DNA of 64,000 nt. It comes from Loktanella sp. PT4BL (lineage in GTDB: Bacteria; Pseudomonadota; Alphaproteobacteria; Rhodobacterales; Rhodobacteraceae). The notes beneath the pieces are model-generated. The model made no database searches. It saw only the letters and a list, made by a program, of their open reading frames with translations, and was not told where the DNA came from. This document shows positions 29,433 through 38,384 of the stretch, piece by piece. The stretch lies in contig NZ_QJJL01000004.1 of NCBI RefSeq assembly GCF_003201935.1, positions 62,001 through 126,000 of the forward strand, given 5' to 3'. Both the position numbers and the translations under genes were made by a program. The first letter of the stretch is position 1. Each line of letters opens with the position of its first letter.

Positions 29433-30734
29433 ATGAACCCGCTTTATCGCAACGACCGCCCCGGCGTATTGCCCGATAGCTGGTATGTCGCATCAACTGA
29501 TATCCCGCCCGAACGCCCCCCGCTGAAGGGCGAGGTCACGACCGATGTGTGCATCATCGGCGCGGGCTATACCGGTTTGTCCGCGGCACGCCATCTGGCG
29601 GCGAAAGGTCTGGATGTCATCGTGCTTGACGCGCATCGCGTGGGCTTTGGTGCCTCGGGGCGCAATGGCGGACAGGTTTGCAGCGGCTATGACAAGGACC
29701 AGTCCACGCTGATCAAACATGTGGGCCGCGACCATGCCAAGGCACTCTGGCAATTGGCCGAGGAGGCCAAGGCGGACCTGCGCAACCTCTGCGCCCAAAT
29801 TCCCGAGGCGCGTTACACAGCAGGGTTGGTCCACGGCACGGTGACTGCCAAAGAGGCAGAACACGACGCCGCTGAAGTGGACCTGTTGGCGCGTGAATAC
29901 GGCTATACGGACGCGCGCATGTGCGACACCGATGAAATTCGCGCACTGGTGAAATCCCCGCGCTATCACAGCGGTCTGCTCGATATGGGCGCGGGCCATA
30001 TCCACCCGCTGCGCTATGTTCTGGGCTTGGCACGCTTGGCCGAGGCGGCGGGAGCGCGGATTTACGAAGGCTCCGAGGTGCATCAGATAACCAAGGGCGA
30101 CCCTGCGATTGTCGCCACGAACAAAGCCCGCATCAAAGCCCGCCATGTCATCCTTGCAGGCAACGGCTATCTGCCCAATCTGGAACGCAAGGTGGCCGCG
30201 CGGGTGATGCCTTTGAACAGCTTTATCAGCGCGACCGAACCGCTGGGCGACCGTGCGGCAGAGATCATGGGGCAGGATGTGGCCGTCAATGACAGCCAAT
30301 TCGTGGTGAATTATTTCCGCCTGTCCGAAGACGGACGACTGCTGTTTGGTGGGCGTCCAAGCTATCGCATCGGATTTCCGCAAGATATCGCGACCGTGAT
30401 GCGCGAACGGATCGCGGCCGTCTTTCCCCAGCTCAAGGGCGTTAAGATTGACTACGCGTGGGGCGGCACTTTGGGCGTCACGATCCCGCGTTTGCCGGCG
30501 GTGGTGCGCGTTGCACCCAATATCGTCTCTGCGGGCGGCTATTCAGGTCATGGCGTCGCGCTGTCGGGGCTTGCAGGCAAAGTCATGGCCGAAGCCGTCG
30601 CAGGACAGGCGGGCCGGTTTGACACGCTGGCCGGTATCAACGTGCCGCCGTTTCCGGGCGGTACTGCATTCCGCGCGCCCCTTCTGGCACTGGCAATGAC
30701 ATGGTATTCCATGCGTGACCGCTTGGGGGTCTAA
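29433..30734 (+). CDS. puuB: FAD-binding oxidoreductase, gamma-glutamylputrescine oxidase-like
   Basis: A 433-residue DAO-superfamily flavoenzyme. Seen: the FAD motif VCIIGAGYTGLSAARHLA near residue 40, the FGASGRNGGQVCSGYD segment near residue 73 typical of PuuB/OrdL proteins, and the C-terminal GYSGHGVALSGLAGK. PuuB oxidises gamma-glutamylputrescine to the aldehyde with peroxide release. It ends the transporter-ligase-amidotransferase-oxidase run, 6 bases after the amidotransferase. An aldehyde dehydrogenase and transaminase for the remaining steps are not in this window. Confidence 0.88.
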   Translation: MNPLYRNDRPGVLPDSWYVASTDIPPERPPLKGEVTTDVCIIGAGYTGLSAARHLAAKGLDVIVLDAHRVGFGASGRNGGQVCSGYDKDQSTLIKHVGRDHAKALWQLAEEAKADLRNLCAQIPEARYTAGLVHGTVTAKEAEHDAAEVDLLAREYGYTDARMCDTDEIRALVKSPRYHSGLLDMGAGHIHPLRYVLGLARLAEAAGARIYEGSEVHQITKGDPAIVATNKARIKARHVILAGNGYLPNLERKVAARVMPLNSFISATEPLGDRAAEIMGQDVAVNDSQFVVNYFRLSEDGRLLFGGRPSYRIGFPQDIATVMRERIAAVFPQLKGVKIDYAWGGTLGVTIPRLPAVVRVAPNIVSAGGYSGHGVALSGLAGKVMAEAVAGQAGRFDTLAGINVPPFPGGTAFRAPLLALAMTWYSMRDRLGV

Positions 30735-30857
30735 CCCTGCTCTGCTTTGACGGATAGGTCCTGCAAGACCTGCATCGCTTGCGCGGAGGGATGCGCCGGT
30801 ACAAATACATGGTCATGGTAAAGTGCGGCTTCAACAGCCGCCCTCGCTGACGTGAGG

Positions 30858-31406
30858 CTACTTGCCCAGCTTCGAAAGCTTTTCCTGCAATGCGGCAAGC
30901 TGGTCCTTGATCTCGCCCAGATCGTCGCCGTCTTTGTCCTCGGTGCCTTCTTTTTTGCCCGCCCCCGACATCATCCCTCCGGTCATCGCCTTGAAGAATG
31001 CTTCTTGCTGGGCGCGCATCGCTTCAAACCCGGGCATATTGGCGATCGGGCTGGCCTTGCCGATATTTTCCATCGCCTTTGTCTGGCCTTCGCGCAGCAT
31101 GTCAAAGCTTGCCTGCAGGAACTGCGGCACAACGGACGCGGCCTGGCTTGTGTAGCTGCGCACGAGATCGGTCAGCACATCTACCGGCAAAACGCTTTCA
31201 CCACGGCTTTCGTGTTCCGCAATGATCTGCAACAGATATTGGCGCGTCAGGTCGTCGCCAGATTTCAAATCAACGATCTGCACCTCGCGCCCTTCACGGA
31301 TAAATGCGGCGATGTCTTCGAGGGTCACATAGTCGCTGGTCTCGGTGTTGTAGAGACGGCGGCTTGCATAGCGTTTGATCAGCAGCGGTTTGTTGGTGTC
31401 GGCCAA
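30858..31406 (-). CDS. phaR: polyhydroxyalkanoate synthesis repressor PhaR
   Basis: Represses phasin and PHA genes and is released when it binds PHA granules. The 182-residue protein has the N-terminal PHB/PHA-accumulation DNA-binding domain (LLIKRYASRRLYNTETSDYV), a second PHB accumulation domain (residues about 60-100), and a charged C-terminus (KKEGTEDKDGDD). I start at the TTG at 31406, which has a perfect GGAGG 8 bases upstream and gives the usual MADTNKP start; the frame's first GTG lies inside that ribosome site. Its likely operators are the TGC palindromes upstream of phaP and between phaC and phaZ. Confidence 0.95.
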   Translation of the reverse strand: MADTNKPLLIKRYASRRLYNTETSDYVTLEDIAAFIREGREVQIVDLKSGDDLTRQYLLQIIAEHESRGESVLPVDVLTDLVRSYTSQAASVVPQFLQASFDMLREGQTKAMENIGKASPIANMPGFEAMRAQQEAFFKAMTGGMMSGAGKKEGTEDKDGDDLGEIKDQLAALQEKLSKLGK

Positions 31407-31486
31407 GAAACGTTCCTCCACAGAGATGTTGCAGTGCAGAGAAGCCTATGCCGCGTATGCGCAAAAAGAAAGCAAATTGCGCAAAA

Positions 31487-31517
31487 CAAAAAACGGCCCG
31501 CGAATGCGGACCGTTTT
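31487..31517 (-). terminator. terminator after phaP
   Basis: Stem AACGGcCCGC / GCGGaCCGTT with one mismatch and a GAAT loop, followed on the minus strand by a T-rich run, between phaP and phaR. A second imperfect hairpin (about 31518-31555) precedes it. Confidence 0.75.
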
Positions 31518-31562
31518 GTGAAAATCAAACCCTCAGGGAGGCAAGGGTGATTTTATATTCGC

Positions 31563-32015
31563 TTACTTCGCAGCAGCAGTTGCCTTCTTGGCAGCAGCTG
31601 TCACTTCGTCTGTTGCTTTCTTCGCAGCAGCAGTCATCTCTTCGGACATGTCTTTGCCAGCGGCAAGAACCAGTTCCATTGTCTGTGTCTGAACTTTTTT
31701 CGCGATCTCAGCGAAAGCAGACATGTGCTCGGCAGCAGATTCAGCAGAAGCAGATGCGAAGTCTGTCATTGCTTTTGCATAGTCAGCAGGCTCGGCCTTT
31801 GCTTTGGACATGGCTTCGATTTTTGCCAGTGTGTCCTTTGTCCATTTTGCAGACAGCTCGGCAGATTTGCCGGCAGCGTCGATTGCAACGGCGGACATTT
31901 TTTCAGCCAGGGCAGTCTGGTTCTTGAACTGCTCTTCCATTGCTTTGGTGTCGACAGGAAATGCGCCTGTCATGTCTTTGAAGATCGCTGTGAAGTCTTG
32001 TGCTTTAGCAGCCAT
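31563..32015 (-). CDS. phaP: phasin (PHA granule-coating protein)
   Basis: Amphipathic helical protein of 150 residues that coats PHA granules. It begins MAAKAQDFTAIFKDM, is rich in Ala/Lys/Glu and ends in an AAKKATDEVTAAAKKATAAAK-type tail; the middle (residues 30-120) is the phasin_2 helical hairpin. The gene has its own promoter region with three TGC-rich palindromes and a terminator. Strong GC skew to common codons suggests high expression. Confidence 0.94.
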   Translation of the reverse strand: MAAKAQDFTAIFKDMTGAFPVDTKAMEEQFKNQTALAEKMSAVAIDAAGKSAELSAKWTKDTLAKIEAMSKAKAEPADYAKAMTDFASASAESAAEHMSAFAEIAKKVQTQTMELVLAAGKDMSEEMTAAAKKATDEVTAAAKKATAAAK

Positions 32016-32078
32016 TGTCGTCGCCTTTCGGTTTGTCGGTGCGGTGTATTCCGCGCTAATTCGATGACACCAATATGC

Positions 32079-32095
32079 ATGCTGCGGTGCAGCAT
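32079..32095. promoter_or_regulatory. PhaR-type operator 1 upstream of phaP
   Basis: Perfect palindrome ATGCTGC-N3-GCAGCAT, 64 bases upstream of the phaP start. TGC-rich palindromes of the type CTGC-N3/4-GCAG are the known PhaR targets in Paracoccus and Rhodobacter. Confidence 0.75.
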
Positions 32096-32109
32096 TTCAA
32101 GTACTTTCT

Positions 32110-32141
32110 CTGCACTGCAGCATATTTTTTCTGCAGGTGCA
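32110..32141. promoter_or_regulatory. PhaR-type operators 2 and 3 upstream of phaP
   Basis: CTGC-N3-GCAG at 32110-32120, then a half-preserved copy CTGCAGGTGCA at 32131-32141 whose 11 bases recur exactly at 33979-33989 in the phaC/phaZ gap. The three copies are spaced about 21-31 bases, suitable for cooperative binding. They also lie just beyond the 3' end of phaC. Confidence 0.65.
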
Positions 32142-32160
32142 TATTTATGAGAAATTTGAA

Positions 32161-33957
32161 CTACTTATTGATCACATAGGTCCCCGGTGCGGGCGCTAAC
32201 ACCGGGTGATCGTCATCTCCGACGCTCCTGGCAGTGACTTTTTTGCCCGATTTTTTAGACAACCACGCATCCCAGCGCGGCCACCAGGACCCTTCATGCT
32301 TCTCAGCACTTGCAAGCCAGTCATCCGCCGTCAGCCCGAGCTCGGGGTTGGTGTAATGACCGTATTTGTTCTTGCTGGGCGGATTGATGATGCCCGCGAT
32401 ATGCCCGCTCTCGGACAGGATGAACGTCTTATCCTTTGATCCCATCTGCTTCACACCGGTATAGCTGCTTTTCCACGCGGCGATGTGGTCCGTCTCGCAG
32501 GCGATCGCGCATAAGGGGACAGAAACATCTTTGAGATGCACCGTTTCGCCCGCGATCTCGAAACCTGTGGTCGCGAATTTGTCGCTCTGGCACAGCCCGC
32601 GCAGATACTCGACCGCCATACAGGCCGGAAGATTGGTACCGTCACCGTTCCAGTAGAGCAGATCAAAGGCCGGTGGTGCTTTGCCCATCATATAGCTCTT
32701 GATCGCAGGTCCATAGATCAGGTCGTTTGAGCGCAGGTAGGAAAAGGTGCGCGACATGAAGAACGAGTCGAGTATGCCGTTTTCGCGGACCTCATTTTCG
32801 ATCCCGTCGACGAAATCATCATCAAGAAACACCCCGACCTCACCCCGATCCGAAAAGTCGGTGAGCGTGGTAAAGAATGTCGCGGCATTCACCGAAGTGT
32901 CCTTGCGTTTCTTCATCAATGCCAGCGTGAGGGCCAGCGTGGTCCCTGCAATGCAGTAGCCCACGGCATTCACTTTCTTCACACCGCATATCTCTTTGAC
33001 CTCTTTGATCGCGGTCATATAGCCCTCATCGACGTAGTTGGTCATCGAGGTTTCGCGATAGCCTGCATCGGGGTTCACCCAGGAGACAACAAAGACGGTA
33101 TACCCCTGATCCACTGCCCATTTGATCAGGCTGTTTTGCGGTTTGAGGTCAAGGATATAGAATTTGTTGATCCACGGCGGAAAGATGATCAGCGGGGTTT
33201 CGTATACTTTCTCTGTCGTTGGCGTATACTGGATCAGCTCGAACATATGGTTGCGGTAGACCACCGCACCCGGTGTTGTTGCGAGGTTCTCACCCAGCTT
33301 GAACGCTTTCTTGTCGGCCAGGGTGACCACAAGGTCGCCGTCGTTGGCCTCAAGATCCGCGATCAGGTTTTCCAGCCCAGCAACAAGGCTCTCGCCCTCG
33401 GTTTCAGCCGCCAGCGCCAGCGCCTCGGGGTTGGTGGGCAGAAAATTTGTCGGGCTGATCATATCAATCAATTGCTGGCTGAAATAGCGCAGCCGCTTCT
33501 TTTCCTCAGAATCAAGCGTGTCGATATCATCAACCGCCTGCTGCACCGCAGAAGCGTTCATTAGGTACTGTTGCTTGATGAAATTGAAATAGGGGTTGGT
33601 GTCCCATAGCTCGTGCGAAAACCGGCGGTCTTTGGGGGTTTCATCCGTTGGCGGCTCAAGCTTGCCCTGCGCCAGAAGGTGCTGCGCTTCGACGTAGTGC
33701 TTGACCGATTTGCCCCAGAATTCGAGCTGGTGCTCGATCAGCTTGGCGGGATTATGCATCATTTCAGTCATATAGGCTGTCGCTGCCTTGACGTAGAGCT
33801 CCTGACTTGGGCCTTGCAGCGCAGGGGCCACAGAGCGGCCCTGCGCCATCACCTTCAACAAACGTTGAGTGAGCTCCTCAACCCGCGCAAGATTGGCCTC
33901 GAGTTTTGCAACATTCTCGCCAACAGACTCTTGCGCTTCTAAATCGTTTGTTGTCAT
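32161..33957 (-). CDS. phaC: class I polyhydroxyalkanoate synthase
   Basis: Polymerises (R)-3-hydroxyacyl-CoA into PHA at the granule surface. The 598-residue protein has the N-terminal PhaC_N domain and an alpha/beta hydrolase core with the lipase-like box GYCIAG whose nucleophile is Cys335; the catalytic His lies in SESGHIAG near the C-terminus and the conserved Trp/Asp segment in FVVSWVNPDAGYR near residue 300. I use the ATG at 33957, with AAGGA 7 bases upstream; the frame extends 12 codons into the operator. It is divergent from phaZ over 66 bases. Confidence 0.97.
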   Translation of the reverse strand: MTTNDLEAQESVGENVAKLEANLARVEELTQRLLKVMAQGRSVAPALQGPSQELYVKAATAYMTEMMHNPAKLIEHQLEFWGKSVKHYVEAQHLLAQGKLEPPTDETPKDRRFSHELWDTNPYFNFIKQQYLMNASAVQQAVDDIDTLDSEEKKRLRYFSQQLIDMISPTNFLPTNPEALALAAETEGESLVAGLENLIADLEANDGDLVVTLADKKAFKLGENLATTPGAVVYRNHMFELIQYTPTTEKVYETPLIIFPPWINKFYILDLKPQNSLIKWAVDQGYTVFVVSWVNPDAGYRETSMTNYVDEGYMTAIKEVKEICGVKKVNAVGYCIAGTTLALTLALMKKRKDTSVNAATFFTTLTDFSDRGEVGVFLDDDFVDGIENEVRENGILDSFFMSRTFSYLRSNDLIYGPAIKSYMMGKAPPAFDLLYWNGDGTNLPACMAVEYLRGLCQSDKFATTGFEIAGETVHLKDVSVPLCAIACETDHIAAWKSSYTGVKQMGSKDKTFILSESGHIAGIINPPSKNKYGHYTNPELGLTADDWLASAEKHEGSWWPRWDAWLSKKSGKKVTARSVGDDDHPVLAPAPGTYVINK

Positions 33958-33975
33958 TTTAACGTCCTTGTGCAT

Positions 33976-34000
33976 ATGCTGCAGGTGCAGCATGTGCTGC
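33976..34000. promoter_or_regulatory. PhaR-type operator between phaC and phaZ
   Basis: Palindrome ATGCTGC-N4-GCAGCAT at 33976-33993, overlapped by a second palindrome GCAGCA-TG-TGCTGC at 33987-34000, inside the 66-base divergent gap. This placement would let one regulator bind in front of both synthase and depolymerase. Confidence 0.75.
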
Positions 34001-34023
34001 CCCTACCATCGGAGTTCGAATAC

Positions 34024-35295
34024 ATGAAGTATATGATGACCTACGACCTGATGGAAAGCATGCGCAACACCAATCAGTGGTTTGGATCAACGGCGCGCGC
34101 TTTTGCATCCTACCCGATGATGTCATGGGGCGCGAACCCTGCGATGGATTGGCTCAAGGCATGGGGGGAAGTCACAGAGCGCACTTTTGCACGTATGGTC
34201 GCCAAGCCTGACTGGAATATTCCGGTACAGACAAATCTGGATGGCACCGATATGGTTGTGACGACCGAAGTGGTTGTTGAACGCGCCTTTGGTGATCTGA
34301 TCCGTTTCCGTGTCGGCACCCGCCCTGACCGGACCCGCAAAGTTCTCTTGGTGGCCCCTATGTCGGGGCACTACGCCACACTTCTGCGCAAAACCGTTAT
34401 CAGCCTGCTGCCCGATTGCGATGTCTATATCACCGACTGGCACAATGCCCGCGACATCCCTGTCAGTGAAGGCAAATTCGATATCGAGGATTACACCCTC
34501 TATCTGATGGATTTCATGCGCGAGATGGGCCCGGACACGCATGTACTGGCAATCTGTCAGCCTGTGCCGCTTGCACTTGCGGCAACTGCTTATCTGGCAG
34601 AGCTTGACCCGGATGCGCAGCCGCGGTCGCTCACCCTGATCGGTGGTCCTGTCGATCCAGATGCAAACCCCACCGAAGTCACCGATTTCGGACGCTCTGT
34701 CACCATGGGGCAGTTGGAACAGACCATGATCCAGCGCGTCGGTTTCAAATATTCAGGCGTGGGCCGCATGGTCTACCCCGGATTGCTGCAGCTTGCGTCG
34801 TTTATTTCAATGAATGGCGAGACCCACGCCAACGCCTTCCGCGATGAAATTATCCGTGTCGCAAAAGGCGAGGCCTCGGACCACGACCGGCACAACCAGT
34901 TCTACGACGAGTATCTTGCTGTCATGGATATGACCGCCGAGTTCTATCTGTCGACGGTCGAGCGCATCTTCAAAGGCCGCGAAATTGCGCGCAATGAATT
35001 TGTGGTTGCCGGTCACAAGGTGGACTTCAGCAAGATCACGACCGTCGCGGTCAAGATCGTTGAAGGCGAAGACGATGATATCTCGGCCCCGGGCCAATGT
35101 CTGGCGGCACTCGATCTGCTTACCGGTCTGCCCGACAGCAAGAAGGCAGCGCATCTTGAGCCCGGTGCGGGCCATTACGGGATCTTTGCCGGGGGTAGCT
35201 GGCGCAACAATATCCGGCCACTGGTTCTGGATTTCATTGATGCCAACGCCGAAGGGCCAAAGGGCAAATCCGGCAACGTCGTCGCGATCAAGTAA
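34024..35295 (+). CDS. phaZ: intracellular polyhydroxyalkanoate depolymerase
   Basis: Mobilises stored native PHA granules. The 423-residue protein belongs to the intracellular PhaZ family with a Cys nucleophile, here Cys178 in VLAICQPVPLA, where secreted depolymerases have Ser. A conserved His lies in GAGHYGIFAG near residue 390. The start ATG at 34024 has GGAG 9 bases upstream; the frame opens earlier inside the operator. Synthase and depolymerase from one divergent promoter region is the usual roseobacter arrangement. Confidence 0.95.
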   Translation: MKYMMTYDLMESMRNTNQWFGSTARAFASYPMMSWGANPAMDWLKAWGEVTERTFARMVAKPDWNIPVQTNLDGTDMVVTTEVVVERAFGDLIRFRVGTRPDRTRKVLLVAPMSGHYATLLRKTVISLLPDCDVYITDWHNARDIPVSEGKFDIEDYTLYLMDFMREMGPDTHVLAICQPVPLALAATAYLAELDPDAQPRSLTLIGGPVDPDANPTEVTDFGRSVTMGQLEQTMIQRVGFKYSGVGRMVYPGLLQLASFISMNGETHANAFRDEIIRVAKGEASDHDRHNQFYDEYLAVMDMTAEFYLSTVERIFKGREIARNEFVVAGHKVDFSKITTVAVKIVEGEDDDISAPGQCLAALDLLTGLPDSKKAAHLEPGAGHYGIFAGGSWRNNIRPLVLDFIDANAEGPKGKSGNVVAIK

Positions 35296-36028
35296 CCGTG
35301 CCTGCCGGCGCTGCCGGTCGCAGCATCATGGGTTGCTTCATCCAGCGCTGTAACGCGTCTGTTGTGGCATCGGGTGCCTCAAGTGTGGGCAGATAGCCCG
35401 CGCCTTCGATGATTTCCAACTGGGCGTAGGGGATCAACTCGGCCAGAAACTCATGGCGCTTCAGCTGATACTGCCCGTCATGGCGTCCACAAATCACCGC
35501 CGTTGGCTGCAGGACCTGACGCAATGTGCCCTGTTGGTCCTTGCGGCGCTGCAAGGCGCGCGCCTGCTTGATATAAATCTCGGGGCCCAGCGCATCGCCC
35601 ATAGCCGTCAGTTCGCGCACCAGTTCAACCTTGTCCGTGGACGGGGCCATCCATGTCGAATTGATCTCATGCTGCAGGACATCTTTCCAACGGCCCGCGC
35701 GGGCGGCAATGATGTGCGGCTCGCGCGCGGCAGCGGCCTCGGGTGTGTCGGCTTGCGGGCTTGTGCTGATCAAGGCAATCCGCGTGACGCGGTCTGGCGC
35801 CCGCCGGATCACTTCCATTGCGACCATCCCCCCAAAGCCCATGCCACAAAGCGCAAACTTTGGCGGCGACCAGCTGAGGATCTGGCTTGCGATCTCTTCG
35901 ATCCGCTCGCCACAGGTGGGGGGCGCAATCATGACGGCATGCGCCTGCGACATCACCTGCATTTGCGGCGCAAAAACCCGCGCGTCAGATAACATCGCAG
36001 GGATCATCACCAGCGTTTCACGCGGCAT
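35288..36028 (-). CDS. alpha/beta-hydrolase-fold protein with degenerate catalytic triad
   Basis: A 246-residue alpha/beta-hydrolase-fold protein (ALCGMGFGGMVAMEV at the nucleophile elbow, ICGRHDGQY before the late strand). The usual nucleophile Ser in G-x-S-x-G is Gly64 (GMGFG), and the usual late His (GAGHLP in relatives) is Tyr212 (GAGYLP); only the Asp184 seems kept. It is therefore probably not a classical hydrolase; a binding, regulatory or decarboxylase-like role is possible. The reading frame is intact, without frameshift, so it appears maintained. It overlaps the 3' end of phaZ by 8 bases (convergent). Confidence 0.85.
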   Translation of the reverse strand: MPRETLVMIPAMLSDARVFAPQMQVMSQAHAVMIAPPTCGERIEEIASQILSWSPPKFALCGMGFGGMVAMEVIRRAPDRVTRIALISTSPQADTPEAAAAREPHIIAARAGRWKDVLQHEINSTWMAPSTDKVELVRELTAMGDALGPEIYIKQARALQRRKDQQGTLRQVLQPTAVICGRHDGQYQLKRHEFLAELIPYAQLEIIEGAGYLPTLEAPDATTDALQRWMKQPMMLRPAAPAGTVT

Positions 36029-36109
36029 TGTGTAAAAGCCCTAACAAACTGCTCAACCTTTATAGGTTTTTTAACACTTTGGCGTGGGAACTGTTGTTCT
36101 GCAAGTGTT

Positions 36110-36982
36110 TCAGCGCGCGCAGAGCCCATGCACCCAAGCGATAACCTGCCGAGCGAGCGGTTCAGTCTGGCCGGGCGAGAAGATATCTCCTGCCATCACA
36201 TGCCCCATCGCATCGTCTGCGGGCGTTTGTGCCAACCGTACAACCTCTGTTTCCGCCCCCCAGCGTGCAATAACCTGACGGGTATCATCAGGATGCACCA
36301 CCTGATCGGCTTCGTTGAAGCAAAAGAGCGCGGGCGTCTGGATGATCGCGAGGTCCGCCTTGCGCACAGCACGCACTGCATCAGCCATGACATGGACCGC
36401 CGCGATCGGCACATTCAGCGTCCAGTAGGCAGCATGGCCTGCATTGATCGGCTTGATCTTGCGCGAGGCCCCGGCGACATACTTGGCCCAATGCCGTGCG
36501 GCGGGCAGATCGAGCAAGCGCTGCACCACACGGTTGCGCAGCCCAAAGTTGGGCGAGACATGGACCATTGCTTTCACCTGTACACCCTCGGCCAGCGCAA
36601 GCGTCGCCAAGGTGCATCCGGTGGAACAGCCCATGATGATGACTTCCTCCCCCAGGGTTTGCGCAATTGCAATGGCCTCGGCCACGTCACGGCGCCAATC
36701 GGCCAGCGTCGCCTGCCCCATTGCATCGCTATCCTGCCCATGGCCCGTCAACCGCGTAAAATGCAGGTTTGCGCCCAGCGCTTTGGCCACCAGATCGGGC
36801 AGCGGGCGCAACTCCTGCCCTGTTGCCGAAAACCCGTGAACATAAAGCACCGCCATTCGCGTGCGCGTGGCGGGCGCACCCGCCCAGATGATCTGCTTTT
36901 CACAGCCTGCGCGCAGGTTGGGCACCTGTGCCTCTGCCGCGGCAAGTGTGGCCTCTATGGTCGCCAAATCAGGCAAGCGCAC
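36110..36982 (-). CDS. alpha/beta hydrolase
   Basis: A 290-residue hydrolase with intact triad motifs: Ser120 in MGCSTGCT, an Asp in FNEADQVV near residue 225 and a His in DAMGHVMAGD near residue 262, plus the oxyanion-hole stretch VLYVHGFSATGQE. The fold resembles serine-aminopeptidase-like/monoacylglycerol lipases; the substrate is unknown. It overlaps the upstream MFS gene by 14 bases, so the two are likely coupled. Confidence 0.88.
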   Translation of the reverse strand: MRLPDLATIEATLAAAEAQVPNLRAGCEKQIIWAGAPATRTRMAVLYVHGFSATGQELRPLPDLVAKALGANLHFTRLTGHGQDSDAMGQATLADWRRDVAEAIAIAQTLGEEVIIMGCSTGCTLATLALAEGVQVKAMVHVSPNFGLRNRVVQRLLDLPAARHWAKYVAGASRKIKPINAGHAAYWTLNVPIAAVHVMADAVRAVRKADLAIIQTPALFCFNEADQVVHPDDTRQVIARWGAETEVVRLAQTPADDAMGHVMAGDIFSPGQTEPLARQVIAWVHGLCAR

Positions 36983-38306
36983 GTCCAGCCATGGGGCGGT
37001 AGATCACCACCAGTCCAAGGATCGCCACGATTAGGATACCAGCCGGAATGAGCGTGATTGCCATTTGCAATGCCCGCAGCGCATCTGCGGACTGCGGCAC
37101 CACACCACCGGTGGCCTCTTGCCAGCCCGCCGCCGCCAGTGTCAGACCCAATACCGCAGGGGCCACTGCATTCGCCAGCTTTTGCCCGAAGAGCCAGACC
37201 GCCGAAAATGCCCCTTCGATAGCCACACCGCTGTCGCGGCGGGTGATGTCCATCAGATCAGGGTAAATGGCCCAAGGAATTTGCTGATAGGCCCCGTTTG
37301 TCATGCCTGCCAATACGAACATACCTGCGATGACGGTCACATTGACCGAAGGCAGCATTGTATAAAGTGCATAGAGCAGGACCACGTAGAGACTAAGGCC
37401 CAGCACCAGTGCGCCCACTTTGCCAAGCCTGTGAGAAAGAAGCACCCAAACGGCCTGACTGAGGATTGAGCCGACAACGAACGCCGCGAACATCAAGCTG
37501 AGCGTAGTCAATGCGGCGGCTGCCCCCGAGAGCAGCGTGTCACCGCTGTCGATAATCAGATAAAGCGCTGCAAAAGGCAGCCCTGCCGTAATCATCGCAA
37601 TCGCCAGTGTCATGACACCGTAAAGCAGGACCAGAACCACAAAGGCCTTGTTGGCAAAGACCAGCCCGAACATGCCCGTCAGGTTCACTTGTGCTGCCTG
37701 TTCAACCCGTGGTGCCTTGCGGATCGACCAGAGCGACAGCCAGACCGCCCCGATCATCAGCGGTGTAACTAACAGGGCCGCCATCGCATAGCCCATTGAT
37801 CCCGCCAGACCGGGGATCACAGCACCACCGATCAGAATACCGATGCTCGCAAATGCCATGCGAAACCCTGTCATCGCAGAGCGTTCCCTGGGATCTTGCG
37901 TGATCTCGCCCGATTGCGCGCCATAGGGTATGGCCACCATGGTAAAACCGATTGTCGCCACCACAAAGAACGCCACCACCCACGCCAGATTTGCGCCCAT
38001 GCCGAGACCTGCAGGGACCGAAAACAGCCCTACCATGCCCAAAGACATCACCAAGACGCCAAAAAACATCCATGGCGCACGCCGTCCAAAGCGGCCTTGG
38101 GTCCGGTCGCTCAGATAGCCTACAAGCGGATCGGTAATCATATCAAAAACCAGAACGGCGGTCGTAACAAACCCTGCGATGCCAACAGGCACCCCCAGAT
38201 AAGCCGTCAAATAGGTCAGAACAAGAAGTTGCTTGACCACAACAAAGACGACCACGCCCATGTCGGCCAGCCCCCAGCCTGCCTTTTGCCCCAACGATAG
38301 CGCCAT
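36969..38306 (-). CDS. MFS transporter, GPH (glycoside-pentoside-hexuronide) type
   Basis: Inner-membrane symporter of 445 residues with 12 predicted helices. The GPH/melibiose-type signature is visible after helix 2: FDMITDPLVGYLSDRTQGRFGRRAPWM near residue 55. Such carriers take up sugars or similar solutes with cations; some orphan members are found beside hydrolases. I use the ATG at 38306, with GAGGGG 5 bases upstream. Its 3' end overlaps the hydrolase gene by 14 bases. Confidence 0.88.
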   Translation of the reverse strand: MALSLGQKAGWGLADMGVVVFVVVKQLLVLTYLTAYLGVPVGIAGFVTTAVLVFDMITDPLVGYLSDRTQGRFGRRAPWMFFGVLVMSLGMVGLFSVPAGLGMGANLAWVVAFFVVATIGFTMVAIPYGAQSGEITQDPRERSAMTGFRMAFASIGILIGGAVIPGLAGSMGYAMAALLVTPLMIGAVWLSLWSIRKAPRVEQAAQVNLTGMFGLVFANKAFVVLVLLYGVMTLAIAMITAGLPFAALYLIIDSGDTLLSGAAAALTTLSLMFAAFVVGSILSQAVWVLLSHRLGKVGALVLGLSLYVVLLYALYTMLPSVNVTVIAGMFVLAGMTNGAYQQIPWAIYPDLMDITRRDSGVAIEGAFSAVWLFGQKLANAVAPAVLGLTLAAAGWQEATGGVVPQSADALRALQMAITLIPAGILIVAILGLVVIYRPMAGRALA

Positions 38307-38384
38307 ACTGTCCCCTCCCACGGGTTTGCGGCAGAGTAAGCAGAGCCTTCGTTTTTCCCAAAGCAGAACGTAGCGTCAGTCGTA

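Noticed and set aside
30735..30857. Short minus-strand frame after phaR with protein-like composition (VEAALYHDHVFVPAHPSAQ)
   Set aside because: No start codon with a ribosome site is found outside phaR; it may be the tail of a lost gene but is too short to call.
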